The notes under the pieces are model-generated. The model did not search any database. It worked only from the letters and a program-made list of their open reading frames with translations, and was not told the DNA's origin. From positions 23,309,502 to 23,373,501 of the forward strand of contig CM022665.1 of NCBI GenBank assembly GCA_012295275.1: 64,000 nt of DNA. The letters are read 5' to 3'. This document shows positions 25,706-39,300 of the stretch, piece after piece. Origin of the DNA: Chrysomallon squamiferum. Lineage: Eukaryota; Mollusca; Gastropoda; Neomphalida; Peltospiridae. Position 1 is the stretch's first letter; each line of letters opens with the position of its first letter. The position numbers and the translations under genes were made by a program.

Positions 25706-26990
25706 TGACCCCCAAAAATTCAAATTTGTTGTTGGTCATGAAGATTTACTAAAGAATTTTCCAAATTTATCCTAGTTTGTTGTAGCTGTCACATAAATAA
25801 AAGATCGCAGATAGACATACTACACAAATGAACAAGTTAGATAATGACCAAGTCATATAGCAGCAATCATTTAGAGAACCATTCCCACAGGCCTAAATTT
25901 CTAGGAAAATTTGCTAAATCTCACAGTGTCTGCAAATCCTGATGATTCCATAAATATATTTTTAGCACCGATTACTTGTAAATTCTATTACAAATGAATA
26001 TATACATAAAATATATATCCCGTTTAAAAATATACTAGTGCAATTACCTGTTACGCCAATATAACTGGAAAGCCAACAAAAAATAAAGTCCTTATTGGCA
26101 GTATTTAAATACACTTTTGTATCTCCATCCCCGTTACAGGGTGCTGCATTTTCATACTGTAAAGCTTTGAGACACAAGCCAAGGAATTACTGTCCTATTA
26201 TCCATCTGCGCAGACAGAAGTGTAATCGCGGTACATGTCTCGAATTTCCATAAAAAGCTGCCATTCTACAGATGCATCTGTACAATTTGTTTTTCAAATC
26301 CAGCACAACCTTCAGTGGTTTGATACGCCAACGTGATAGAATACAATATGAAGATTTTTCCAAAATGTCAGAGAAATCAGTGTTAGGAACAGATAAAAAC
26401 TACCTGATACAAAGCCAAAAGTGCATATGGCTTTTCACCTTGCATGAAATAACTTCTCATATTTGTTATCAAACACCGTGCTATATGTTACTCTGAGATA
26501 AACCCTTCTCTTGTGGTTGAGAATCGGAAAAAGTAGAACACTCCCGGGCTTTTAACAATTATCTACAAACAGGAAAATGACCTGTTAGACCGAAGCCATG
26601 GAGATTCTTCATAATCCCATATTTTATGTAGTGCCATAAGCTTTCTCGAACTTTAAAACTAAATAAAAATAGGTGTTTTGATTGCAGATGCAACCTTTCC
26701 TACAAAATGTTTAAAATCTAACAAGATGATCAATCCTGCTACATCGGGACCCCCACCCACAATACACATTTGACAGTAATTTGTACGATTGATCATCCAT
26801 GGTTTGCAGGTACAGTTTGTCAAGACAACAGGGCAGTAATCAGTAGATTTTGTTGGATCCTTACCAGGCTTTCAGTAGAAATGACAAATGTTTTCTCCAA
26901 TCATAAGGAAAGTCACCAGAAATCCAGATTTTACTGAAAATGCTTAGAAGAAGCAAGATAGAGTATTTCCAGATAAAATACTATGTAGAG

Positions 26991-28774
26991 CAGTGATTCC
27001 CAACGTGGGGCAATTCAATAATAATAGGGGGGCAATATGAAAAATATAGTAATAACAACATTTTTTAAAATTTTACCCTATATGGGTAAAATAATTAAAT
27101 TTATAGGGTAAACTTTTCTGAAAGTAGTTCTTGAAAAAGATGACCAAGATCTCAAAAGCATGCTGCTCAGTAATAATACTGTTAGTAGCAGGATTGATGA
27201 AATGAGTTGTGATGTAAAAGTACAACTTGTTGAAAAATTAAAGTATACAAATTTTTCAATACAGTTGGTCGAATCAACTGTAAGAGATAGTGAAGCTCTG
27301 TTAATGGCCTATGTAAGATATGTTGATAATGGAGAATTTATTGAGGATATGCTATTTTACGAAGCATTAGAAACCACCACTATTGCAATTGATGTATATA
27401 AGAAATTAAAAACATATTTAGATGATAAGCAGATACCAATGGAGAACATTATATCATGTGCTGCAGACGGTGCTCCAGTGATGATGGACAAGAAAAATGG
27501 TGTGTTAAAATTACTGAAAGACGACAATCCCCAAATGTTGTTAGTGCATAGTGTTATTCATAGACAGAATTTAGTTTCCAAAAAAGTTTCCCCTGTTCTA
27601 AACGAGACATTGAATGCAGTTATAAAATGCATCAACACTATAAAAGCTAATGCCAAATGTAAGCGTCTTTTCAAACAATTTTGCAAGGATCAAAATGCAG
27701 ACTATGTAAGATTATTACTTCATACTGATGTAAGGTGGTTATCAAAGGGGAATTGCCTGAAAAGATTAATAGAATTATTTGATATTCTTAGTGAGTTCTT
27801 GGATGACAAACCTTATATGACTCTGTTACTGACAGTTTATGGGAAAACACTTGTCAGTTATTTAGCAGATATATTTGAAAACCTCAATGTCTTAAATAAG
27901 GAGCTCCAAGGAACAAATATGACTCTTGTTAATTCAAAGGCCAAGATATTTGGCTTTATATCATTTCTGGAATTATCCCAAGAAAATATTTCTGTCAAAA
28001 AATTTGAACAATTTTATTGGCTGAATAAATGTGAGGTAACAGATGCTACTTGCTTGTTATTGTGGAGCACTTAAAAATAATGGTAAGCGATTTCAACTTC
28101 AGATTTTCTGATTTGAAAGAAATTAATTATCCATCTTGGATGACTCAGCCATTGCTAGTGGGTCTGTCAGATGTAACCATGGAGTATCAAGGAGAACTTT
28201 CAGAATTACAAAATGATGACTCGATTAAAGCCATGTTCAAAATAAAAGGAACAATGATGTGGCTCTGTGAAGAAACACAAGCTAAATATCCAAATACAAG
28301 TTGTTTGGTAAGAAAACTACTGTTACCATTCCCATCGTCATACTTAGTGGAATGTGGATTTAGTGCTGTGAATGACTTATTACTGAAGAAAAGAAACCGA
28401 CTGGATATCACTAAATGAGGCGACTTGAGATTGAAATTAACAAAATTTCTGCCTCGGATAAAATCTCTTTGCAGTAGACATCAGGCTCAAGGGTCTCATT
28501 AATTGATTGTAATCGGATTTATTTAATCTAATGGTAGATATGTTATACACATTATAAAATGGATTTTATTTGATTAAATTTGAAGTTAAACCCTTTAGTT
28601 TTATTTGAAAGATACAATTTTTTATGTCATACTTCTTCAAAACTGATATTGTTACATCATATTAAACAGTTAACTGATATTGTTATATCATACTAAACAA
28701 TTAATGGGTAGGGGACATGAAGAAATTTGTGATAAAAAAGTTGGGCATGGTACTGAAATGGTTGGGAACCACTG
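26991..28774 (+). mobile_element. hAT transposon with 8-bp target-site duplication
   Basis: The element runs from CAGTGATTCCCAAC (26991) to GTTGGGAACCACTG (28774), imperfect terminal inverted repeats of the hAT type. It is flanked by a perfect 8-bp duplication ATGTAGAG at 26983-26990 and 28775-28782. It contains a decayed transposase but lacks the usual N-terminal BED-finger region, so it is an internally deleted copy that must have moved with outside help. Confidence 0.92.
27118..28480 (+). pseudogene. hAT transposase, ZBED5/SCAND3/FAM200-like, broken
   Basis: The open stretch 27160-28074 begins at LLSNNTVSSRIDEM and includes the RNase H-like core (FSIQLVEST, CAADGAPVM near 27466, VHSVIHRQ, LLHTDVRWLSKGNCL). 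A frameshift near 28040-28070 moves to 28050-28418. That stretch holds the C-terminal dimerisation region (FPSSYLVECGFSAVNDLLLK, KKRNRL), then a TGA at 28416-28418 followed in frame by GDLRLKLTKF. Family members carry Asp where this copy has Val at 27268-27270 (QLVEST), so the first catalytic residue is lost. No BED zinc finger precedes it. Confidence 0.88.
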
Positions 28775-28960
28775 ATGTAGAGCATCCTGCAGTTCTTTTG
28801 TATAGAAGGCCTGTTGTATACTTGAACATTTTCAAATGAAACATTTGACTTCTGCTTTCGTACTTTATTAGGGATAAACATAAAAGGATCAATTCTGAAA
28901 ACAGGAAAAATTATGATAAAAAGTATCTGTCAGTGTGTTTGCAATGACATAATGAGACGA

Positions 28961-31374
28961 CAGTGACAAACCCATCCAGCTGTATGAAAATGTTGATATC
29001 ATTCTGTCTATTTGCTCATGCATAATGCATATCTTAATATATTAATATTATTTATTTTATTTTTTTACTGATGTTTTGTTTTTATTACAGAACTGGTAGT
29101 TAATGCAAAATGTTTAGTTTATTATAGAATGTGTTTAATACTTTTATTAAGAATTGCTAACATTATTGTCAATACTTTAATAATACATTAGAGGCCATTA
29201 GTTAACATTAATTTTGGTAATGCCAGCAAAAACAAAAAATATATACATAATAATAATAAAAATTTCCTTCTTTTTTTTTTTTAAATTAAATGATACTCAG
29301 TTTGCTTCTTTTATATATTATTATTATTATTATTATTATTCAAACCACTTGGCCATAAATTTAAAGCAGTAAAAATGAGCATTTTGTATTTTAGGAGTCA
29401 TCTGCTTAAGATTTATGAGTCACCAGGCAGACCATGCGTTTTGATACAATTTTCCCGTGCTTTTCAGAGGGAAGACCCGTTGATGTCGTCTTGCTGCTTT
29501 ATCCTGTATTTTGACATTTTTTTTATACGTTTAGCATGAATTAAGCTTAAGCATGTGCTCATTATAATCATTTTCAGTGAACAAGTAATGTTTTTTTAAA
29601 AATTTCATGGATGCTCAGTATTAGTTGAATAGATATAAATATTTTTTGTAATAAATATGATATTAAAATTTGCATACGCAGTTCCGCATCGATGCTTGAA
29701 CTAATGAACACTAATTTTCTGTTTTGACATCTTTTCATTTCAGTAAAAAGTAACAACAGCTTTTTGAATTTTTTCACGGATGGTTAATATTAGTTGAATA
29801 TATTAATTTTTTTTTTTTTTTTTTTTTCCTATTTTGACATCTTTTCATTTAATTCTTTGTATAGCCACATGTTCATTCTTGTGTGTAGGCGTCAGCATAA
29901 AATAAAAAGACTCGTAGTGAAATAAAAAATAAAAAAACCAAACCCCCACCTCATTTCGGTTGTTCGTATGAAAACCCAGGCCACAAATACATAACTAGAA
30001 GTTTTCTGTTCAAGCAAATACAGACATACTTCAGTTTGGTTAGTAGCTTAATAAGAGATCAGGGTCATTAATTGAGACTATATATTTAAAATCAACAGCA
30101 ATGCATTCAGGCATAAAAAATGTACAAATATGCAATAAAATCTTGAAACTGACACATCATATCAAAATACAGCTTTCCAGTGTCAATTTACTTTTGACTG
30201 GGATAAAAATAATGGAGGGATGAAACTGGTGTCATTACCATCACTTTGTTTTGTTCTCATTTTAAAAGAAATGAATAAATAGTTCACTTGTACGGACTCA
30301 AAATAACACTAGTTCCACAGATGCCACAATTAATGAATAAAGCTTGTTGAATTATATGTTCCCAAAGTGACAAATATCAATGATTTTTATATTATATTGT
30401 ATTATATCTTAGGGTAAGAATCACGGTTATAATGACTACTCCATTAAATTACATTGATTGTTATTTATGTGCACATCCATTTAATTATATATGTAGGTAT
30501 ATATATATGTAAGTATATCAATACATGTATACAGAATCATGGCCATAAGAAATTTTACTACTGTAAAATTGATATATAAAACAAACCCCCAAAACAAACA
30601 ACCTAGAAAACAAGTGGAAATTTAATCGGTGTAAAACATAGCCCAAAGGCAAATGCAGAGTGAAAAGCACATACCTTGTGAACAACTGCAAATGCATGTG
30701 CAACTAGAATATAAAAATGGGGGACAGGAGGTTTTATTGTAATTATTACTTGTCATTGGAATGAAAAAGATCAAATCTGCACAAAAAAGTTAATAACATC
30801 AAAGTTTGTTTCTTTCAATCTGCAGTATTTGATAAGGTCACATAACAAAAGAATGTTTGAAAATAACACTCTATTCATCAATACATGCCAAACATTTTTT
30901 TTTTAAATATTGAAAATGTAAATATTTTACTTGTTTGATGAAAATAAAATTGAGAATATATTTAAAAAGTAAAACATTTATAATATGCATGTACAAATTT
31001 AAAGAGGACAGTTGTTTTCAGAATACTAAATATGTATACCAATGACTAACACTAGTATTTCAACACAGTCAATTTTCTAAATGCCTATTAAAACATAACA
31101 ATACAAATTAATAAAAAAAAAATTAAAAAATTAAAATAATACTACTACTAATAATAAATGATTAAACAATAATAAACAAATATGAAATGTACCTTTGGTG
31201 ATAAAATGAAATATATTTTGTTTACTTCAAAATCTTTCAGCATTATCCTGAACTATATGAACATTTGCATTTTGCTTCTTTTTTTTCTTTTCTTTTTTTT
31301 TAAATTATGAGTTATTATTTAAAACTTCAAAATTATCTAAATAAATAAAAAAAATATATATATATCTGTGAATG
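28961..31374. other. Intergenic, no gene seen
   Basis: AT-rich, with an (ATT)n tract at 29311-29340, poly-T runs and a (TA)n stretch near 30490-30510. No exon, RNA gene or transposon end could be supported. Confidence 0.5.
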
Positions 31375-31380
31375 TTTATT
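31375..31380 (-). terminator. NDUFAF5 polyadenylation signal
   Basis: Reverse-strand AATAAA about 170 bases after the stop codon, the first such hexamer on that strand. Prediction by position only. Confidence 0.5.
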
Positions 31381-31549
31381 AACCCAATGTGGATCTATGA
31401 TTTCACTGTAAAAGAGATCTTTTAAGAAAATTGAATAAAATAAATAAATAAATAAAATAAAATAAATAAATTAAAAAATATAAATTTATAAAATAAATAA
31501 TCCCAAGTAACACTGATTCATTCTATTACTACTGAAGAATAATTTTGTT

Positions 31550-34500
31550 TTATGTATCACTAGGATCCTTTTGTTTCTCAACAGATTTCATTAGTTCGTC
31601 AAATCTGTTTATTTCTTTTAGCGAAACTTGGCCAGATCCTCTTTCTGCAGGCTTTGGCTACAAAAGAAATTGTAAAATTATTTAAGTTCAGCCCATTTTT
31701 ATTTTAATGTTCCATTATTCAATTTTTATTTTTATTTTAATGACACATCACCAACAGTTTGTTTATATTTAATTTTAGGAGTTTTATATTATCTGGAGTG
31801 TACAATGTACTTCATTTCACAAAGTTATTACTATTACATTTTTTTTTTATGATACTGTGCTTTGGTGCTTTGTGTAATAATTCACAATTATAGTTAATGA
31901 CTTTGACAACTCTGTGTATTTTAGAACAAAATTAATTAATGACAGTCTTATGAGTATCATATGTATCAACTAAAGAAGAAATACAACTAGCTGATACAAA
32001 TGATCCCTCCAGTGAATGCTGTAAAAATATTTCTACTAATAATATTTAATTCATTGTGAAGCATACAAAATTTACCATTTTTACCAGATTCATTATTATT
32101 ATTATTATTATTATTAAATTTGTCTTAAAATCAGCCTTTTCTTTTCTTTCTAAATAAAATTTAAAATTTCTCTGAAGAATAAAATAACAGGAATACATTA
32201 TTTATAAAATGTTATAAAAAATTTAAAAAAACAGATTGAGAATTTTTTTTTATTTAAAATAATAATAATATATTTTTTTAAATATTAAAAAAAGATGAAG
32301 AAAAATAAGAAAACAAACTAACCTGTGATTTGTCAGGCTTCCAGCCAATAAAATAAATTACTTGAAATGTTGCAGGTACTCCTTTTTCAGAACCATACTT
32401 ATCTGTAAAACAAAATAAAAATCTTAGTTAAAACAAACTTTCTTAGTCTACTATTTCGATATTTAAAATAAAATAAAATAAAATAAAAATAAAATAGTAG
32501 CATTGGTTGTTATAGTTGTAGTTGTAGTAGTAGTATTAATAATAATAATAATAAATTATCAGATCAAAAAATGTTAAATGTCATTTTTTTTTCTTCACTT
32601 TTTTCACTTAACAGACTCAGTAATTTTCAAATACTCAAAACATATTTACCTTTATAAATTTTAGAAGCTAGCTTAATTGTTTCTCGATGTAACATTGGTT
32701 TTCTATTCCACGAGCAGTTGTTTTCACCCATACCTGAAAAATAATAAGTCAGCTGCATCAGCACAGGCAACATGTAACATTTAAAATAAGCCAGTTGCTC
32801 TAATTCTACATTTTACAGATATGCAAATTTAATGCCGACTTAAACAGCCTTCAGAATTTTGTGAAATTATTCTGTAAAATTATATAATCATAATTAGTAA
32901 ATATTGATAGTTAAATGATGCAATATTCCATCTGGAAGAGGCATGAGACTGCACAGTTCTGCAAGAAGAGCACTCTGATGGCCCTTAGGATCTAATCTCA
33001 GAAATATCATCAGGCAATTTCACTGATTTAGTGCCACTAGGCTAGTGTGTAAAAGGCTGTGGCATGAAATTCACTATGTTTAGCCTCTGTGATATATTGT
33101 GCAAGGAGGTTATATCAAGGTATCGTTCTGGAGTGATGAAAACGTGACATAATACACTGGAGATTCTGTTACAAGCAAGTTTTTTGTGACTGTAAGTGAA
33201 TATAAAGGGTCACTGCTATGAATCAATAAAAGAAAATCCACAAAGTGACAATAGTGGGTTTCTTATCTTGAGTATCACTTTGTAAAAACTGTATATTTGT
33301 CATCCAATAATGATCAGTATTGAAACATCTAACACCTTTGGTGCTGAATGATGGAGATCTCTGCAATGCAGTATGTATACAATAAGGTGCTGAATGACAG
33401 TGATCTCTGTCATACTTTTAAAATTGCCACGCATTTGTGACGTGACTTCCAGTGCTGAGGCAGGCAATTATTGATCTACTAAGGGCTTCCCCGGCATTCA
33501 GAAAATCATGGTGAGTACGAGCAGAAATGTATTTCAATTTTGAAAATCCCCAAAAGCCCAGCACTGAACGTGTTAAGAAACATTCACTCTCTAATTTTGG
33601 AAATATGTTATCATTAGGTTTTTTTCAATTTGATATGTATCTACAACAACATTAATTGTTTGTCAGATAGTTAACTTTAAACTGAACTGTATATATTAGC
33701 AGAACATACTTTAGAAAAATTAATTTCAGTGGTGGTTTACCTTTTAGATCATACATGAGCTCCTTCATGGAGGGATATGTAACTACAAGTTCATCAGTAT
33801 CCTACAAATTAGACAGTGAAGTGTAATTTAAAGCAGATAATATATTTCTGAAAATATCAAAAGAAGATTCATAAAAGAAACAAAATTTCCAACTGTCAAT
33901 GTGATAAAAATCTCTGATGTTTGTTTCTGAGAGAACAGTTATGTACGGGGCACATTACAGTAAATAGAATAATCTACACACAAATACTTAATAATATTAC
34001 TCAAATACTATGACCGTTTGAATGATGTTAGCCTGACATCAAACTAAATTAATCAGAGAAACAAGTTCTGTTCTAGTAAGGGATATCCCCACAATGTATG
34101 TTTTATTCTAGCAACCACAATGGTCAAGTTGAAGAATATAAAATAGTGTGAATTATACATATTTCTAAACATCTCTTATACATACGATGGTAAGCATTTT
34201 GTATCCCGCTCGATTTAAAAGATCACCAAGGTCCAGAACATCAGTGAAGGGAGAAATATGAGGTGCAAAGCCCTGGAAAAGGAAATGAAAAATAGAAAAT
34301 TAAAGTATTCAGTATCTGAAAAAACACAACAGTAATAACAGTAATAAAAACACTTGAAATATTTGTGTTCCCAAATGTACACCTGATTATTTATACATTT
34401 TACACAAGATTTTAACAAAGAAACTAATTTCAAAATTTTATTTTCCAACAAAATTGCCAAACCTATTCATCCAAAGATATGTGGTGTTTTCTTCTTCTTG

Positions 34501-36911
34501 TTTCTTTGGGGGTGGGGGTTTGGGGCTGTGCCTACTTTTATGTTCTTTTATTTAATCAACACATCACTATGATTAAGAACAATAACGATAATGATTTAAT
34601 CTGGCTACCAACATAAAAGGGACTACCCTTTTGAAACTCAGAAATTAGCATAACACAGCAATAGTAAATTAGTTGCAGAACACTGGGTGAATTGTGAAAA
34701 AGCCCAATGAAAGAACCAACAACTCATGCAAATGAGTTTACCATTTTTGCAGCCTATGCAATTTTCCATAGGTATATAATTGTAATAAATAAATAAATAA
34801 ATTCATTTACACTTACTCCTTCCTTTTCCAGTTCTGCTTGTTGCAGCGAAACCCTCAATTCATACAGAGTATCTCCACCGAACATACTACCAATGAAAGC
34901 ACCATCATTTTTCAAAGCTCTAAAAACCTATTAAAAAGAAAATAGTGTACAAATCACATATAACAAAGCATTTCAACATAAACTGTACATTCTGATATAT
35001 ATATAGTATAATATACGTATAAATAAATAATTAAAAAAAAGAAAGAAAATTGAAATAAAGAATTTAAATAAAAAATGAGCTATTAACCCTAGAAACAAAT
35101 CTTTTACGATTAAATCATTTATAATAAAATAAGTGGATTATAAATATAGATAACTGTACACAGAAGAATAATCAACATGGATACATGGAAGACAGATACA
35201 GTTTAATATACTGATATAGTAGATTAGCCATACTTTGAAAGTTTCTTCTTCTACCTATCATGCCCTGCACCTTGACAAATGTGCTACAAATATGAATATT
35301 AATATATTTTAAAACTCACCTGACTAAAGCATCCTGGCAAATCATTCACCCAGTGCAAACTAAATAAAATAAAAACAAAATAAAATTAAAAAAATAAGTA
35401 ATAGTAATAACTAAAGTTAGGTATATATATTTTTCTGTAACTGATAAAACTGAAAAACCAAATATTGACATATATCTCATAGCAAATATATTTTTGTCTT
35501 TTTTCTTTTAAATCCTTTTCCAGAACTGAAATATGTTTTTGGAATGACTATAAACTGTTATTTCAATTTTACATACTATTTTAAAAAATATATCCAAACA
35601 AGTATTTTGTTTCCATATCAAACATTCATACCTCAAACTACTAACAACTAAATCTAAAGAATTATCTCTGAATGGGAAGAATTCTTCATCAGCAATTACT
35701 TTGTGAGTAGGCACTTCTGGAGAGGATGAACTCTGTAACTGAAAAAAAAAGAAAAAAAGTACTATTTCAAAATCTTATCCTCTGTACATTGAGGTACATT
35801 TATTTTGGTGTATCTTGCCATTTGATCTGTTAACGTAGATCTAGCAAGCTCACATATAACATAAAATCATTTTCACTTAAGAGGAAAATGACTTGGAAAA
35901 CAATGTTATTACTACTCAAATTTGTTTTTCTTTAACAAAAAAGAACTAAAAAAAAAAAAAAACAGTTTATAACTTTGAATATTTTTTTTTATTATTATGT
36001 TCTTACTGAAATCACACAGTATTATACTGATCATATAAATTTCAGTTTTGTTTTTGTATACTGAAATAATTAATAAACATTTAGAAGTAACTATATATAT
36101 CATGGCATATTAATCAAGGTACATATTGTTAATAATCTGCTCACTAAATTCTGAAATTAAACAAGATCATAAGATTTAGTAATAAATAAAATAAATAACA
36201 ACAACTGAAATTACCATACTAAAAAATCCAGACATTAGTACATGAAATGAAATGTGTAAGCTGTATCAGTAGCCTTGAAACACAGCACCATATTCTCAAC
36301 AACAAAAAATAATAATAGTAATAATATTTATATATATTATGAAGAATTAATGTTATTTTTGTGAAGATTACAATGATAAAAGGAAAATATTCGGGAACAA
36401 ATTTTATCACAAAAACATTGTCACGTGAATTTCATAATACATCTGTCATAAATATTTAAATATTTCTATCTCAGGATGTGATTTACATTAACATCTCATT
36501 CAGTGTTTAAGCTCAGTAGTTATGTAATAAATCTAATAAAAATGTTTTAATTTAATTTAAAAAATCTGCATTTACCAAAACTTTATCTGCCATCTCACAC
36601 TGAAACAATGTTTCAACCATATCACTGTAGATGTTTTTTGACACATGACCACGTCCACATCCTAAATCAACAACCACTCCAAATTTTCTATTTTAAAGAA
36701 TAAATAAAACAAAATTTCAAAAAGGTAAAAAGGAATAAATGTTACTGTAACTTTCAATATAGTATATTAACATAATGCTTTAACAACTGATTAAAAATGA
36801 ATGAATGAATTCATGAATGTTTAACAACACACCAGCTCGAAAAATATTTTGTCAAACCAAAGGTCAATATATATAAAAATTCAGAAGTTAATAGGTTTTG
36901 TATCAAACAGC

Positions 36912-36951
<40 letters not shown>

Positions 36952-38498
36952 CTGTCAAACACTGCATTATGTGTAGGATTTGATCTTGGCAGCATACTGC
37001 AGATATAGCTTTACACCAACTGATTTAAAGAAATAAAACCATTTTACCACCTACCAACTACTATCTGTATTTTATAATATACAGTACACACACACACACA
37101 CACAAGTATGTGTGTGCATGCATGTGTGTGTGTGTGTGTGTCGGTTCTATTCAAATGAGTGACATAAAAAAGGAGTTGAACCTCAGATATAAATTTCATA
37201 GGACTGACAACCATCCAACTACCTAGCCTGTGCCAAGCCTCCAAGTTGTTTGTTTGTTGTTGGAAGGATGTAGGCTTGAAGATGAACATACTCCATAGTT
37301 GGGGCAAATCATGGGGGATGATGTAATTGATTTCATCTTGGTCTTCCTCTTCCACATGTGATAATCAGTCTTCTCAACATACTTAAATATTGATTCAACT
37401 TCATTTGGAATACTGTCTGTGATAGCAATAAATGCATCATAAATTTCGTCAAAAATGCAAGTGCAGACTGCTTTCTCAAGCTTAAGGCCACATTGTCATT
37501 GGTTCTGTAGGCATCGACTAGACAGTTCTTTTGAAAACTTCAGTAAAAAAAAACAGCTTCTGGAAATATCTGTTGAAGAGCATTGATGCCTGCCAATTAA
37601 AAACCTACTATCAAAAAGTAGGGTTTAATTAAAAATTTTAATTATATTTTGTCACTCCAGTAAAATGTAATTCCTATGAAATGTCACTCCTTATATACAT
37701 ATAAATATGTATATGTATATATATATATATATAAACTTCTAATTACAAGCAAAGAAAAAAATTAATAAACCAAACATGTTTCATATGATTCTGAATTAGA
37801 TGTATCTATAAATTACCTTTTTATATCACATATTCTGTCAGCAACTCTGTATCCAATCTGAAGTACAAAAATATATTGAAAATGTTTATGCTTTTTTATA
37901 TAGTTTCTTATTGTGGATATCAAAATAATGCATAAATAAATTTAAAATAAAATTGGTTTTAAAAAATCAATTTTATTTATTTATTGTGAAATCTGGATGA
38001 TAATCTGATGTTGTAATTAATTTTTATTTGTAATTTATCAAAACATTCACTTGATTGTATCTTGTTATGACAATTACTGTTACTGACAGAACCTGGAACA
38101 TAATGTAGTAGTTAAAATAAAAATGAGTTTTTTATGAGGCTGATGCTTCGTCAGTTCGAGCATCATTTAAATACTAAATAATTATAATACTTTATACTGT
38201 TATTTGTATTAACAGTAATTCATAAATCATTAAATGGGTTGACTGTAGAACGTTGTAAATCATATTCTGTAATAAGTCATACCTCTTCTTTAATGTATTC
38301 ATACATAGCTGGATCATCTAGAAAAGCTGTTCTATTTTTTTGCATTTTCTTTGCTTTTCTATCAAATACATTCATAATATTTTCTTTACGGGAACTACTT
38401 GAACTGGCACAGCGGACTAATTTATGTATACATTTTCTACAGTGTACAAGCCTACACCATGTCCGAACATTACAGCCAAATAGTGATGCCCAGAACAT
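31550..38498 (-). CDS. NDUFAF5: NADH:ubiquinone oxidoreductase complex assembly factor 5 (methyltransferase)
   Basis: Eleven exons in frame (348 aa; human protein 345): 38498-38283, 37857-37817, 36687-36576, 35738-35632, 35359-35320, 34927-34817, 34272-34186, 33801-33741, 32733-32650, 32402-32323 and 31657-31550. NDUFAF5 is a mitochondrial matrix SAM-dependent enzyme that hydroxylates an arginine of subunit NDUFS7 during early complex I assembly. The N-terminus is Arg/Cys/Ser-rich, as for a targeting peptide, and is followed by [15 protein letters not shown]. The SAM-binding motif [10 protein letters not shown] is at residues about 90-99. Other conserved blocks are [44 protein letters not shown] and [11 protein letters not shown]. 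The C-terminus has ERGSGQVSL. All borders are GT-AG and no break was seen. Intron 2 holds a MULE relic. Confidence 0.96.
33329..33575. mobile_element. Possible piggyBac-like MITE in NDUFAF5 intron 8
   Basis: The ends CTAACACCTTTGGTGCTGAA and CAGCACTGAACGTGTTAA are roughly inverted (TAACAC..TT..GTGCTG), with TTAA at the right end and CTAA at the left. Length is about 247 bp with no coding capacity. The end motif recalls piggyBac-type short elements, but the repeats are imperfect. Assignment is tentative. Confidence 0.35.
36912..36948. repeat. (TA)n microsatellite
   Basis: TA dinucleotide run in NDUFAF5 intron 2. A (CA)n/(TG)n tract follows at 37085-37141. Confidence 0.85.
37180..37600 (-). 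pseudogene. MULE transposase relic in NDUFAF5 intron 2
   Basis: Minus-strand fragments in changing frames read [18 protein letters not shown], then [20 protein letters not shown] and YVEKTDY, then [12 protein letters not shown]. This is the order of the middle and C-terminal parts of animal MULE transposases (INAFQ..FP, helix, TNN-x-E-x-W-H). Stops and frameshifts throughout. It lies antisense-free, on the same strand as the host gene, and has no effect on the exons. Confidence 0.6.
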
Positions 38499-39300
38499 TT
38501 TGGTGCTGTCCAGGAGTTAATGTTTACAAATTAGTGATGCTTTTTCGATAACATATACGTATTGACTAAGCTTGGGTGCATTTCTTTCCGCATTAGTTTA
38601 CTACAATACCATGCTATATTATAACAGGAAATAGTGGCTAAATGTGACCTTTTGTTCAAGAGAACGTCTCAAAATTATCTCCCTTACGGACAACGGAAAA
38701 TAAAAGGAAACGTGATCAATTTAATCAATGTGACAAATATTGTAAAATCATTGTTCTTTAGTATATAGTAGTTTCATTCACGTTTAATGATAACTGGTCT
38801 ATCTGAAAGGCTAACACACACGCACGCACTCACGCACACACTTGCTGGAAACAAGCATGTATTTTCATGAGAACTAATTTTATTTTTTACATTTGTATTA
38901 AACCATGCCGTAAACATCGTTGAAACAGTTTCCGTTTCGTTTGGTCTCACATATAATTCTTTACAGGACGGAGCTTGGTGAAACGGAAAGTCATTATAGA
39001 GTTTGGAGCGTCGTCAAAGTCTGGCGAAAAGTCGTTCGTTCATTTTTGTGCAGAGGTCTGATGAAGCATTGTTCGTTCTGAGTATAGGAAATAATGGCAC
39101 TATGCAAATTTGGAAAAAATGGCACCCAATTTTTCTGTATAATTGCTTAAAAAACCCTTAAAAGTACTTTTGAAAATACATTTTATTCATATAATACTGC
39201 TACATACATATATATTAATATATGCCATCACTCAACCATTTGGTTTTGCTTAACAAGTATTATATCAGAGTTTAATATCACAATTATCATGAGGTTTCCA
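38499..39300. other. NDUFAF5 upstream region
   Basis: Intergenic sequence before the NDUFAF5 start. It is less AT-rich near 38900-39080. No TATA or coding exon could be assigned. A short (CA)n-like run lies at 38814-38840. Confidence 0.45.

Larger units (their letters stand above)
26290..28960 (-). pseudogene. Jockey-like LINE reverse transcriptase relic, split by a hAT insertion
   Basis: Minus-strand fragments resemble a Jockey-type reverse transcriptase in the right order. NVQVYNRPS lies near 28810. KPGKDPTKSTDYCPVVLTNC lies near 26825-26885. KYGIMKNLHGFGLTGHFP lies near 26540-26610. Further shifted-frame pieces reach about 26290. Many stops and frameshifts are present. The hAT element at 26991-28774 interrupts it, and joining the flanks restores the order of fragments. 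No poly-A end or target duplication was seen. Boundaries are approximate. Confidence 0.65.

Noticed and set aside
25962-26177. 71-codon minus-strand frame with Cys residues, followed by a GTAATT donor-like site
   Set aside because: Might be a LINE extension or a lone exon, but no partner exon or family match was convincing.
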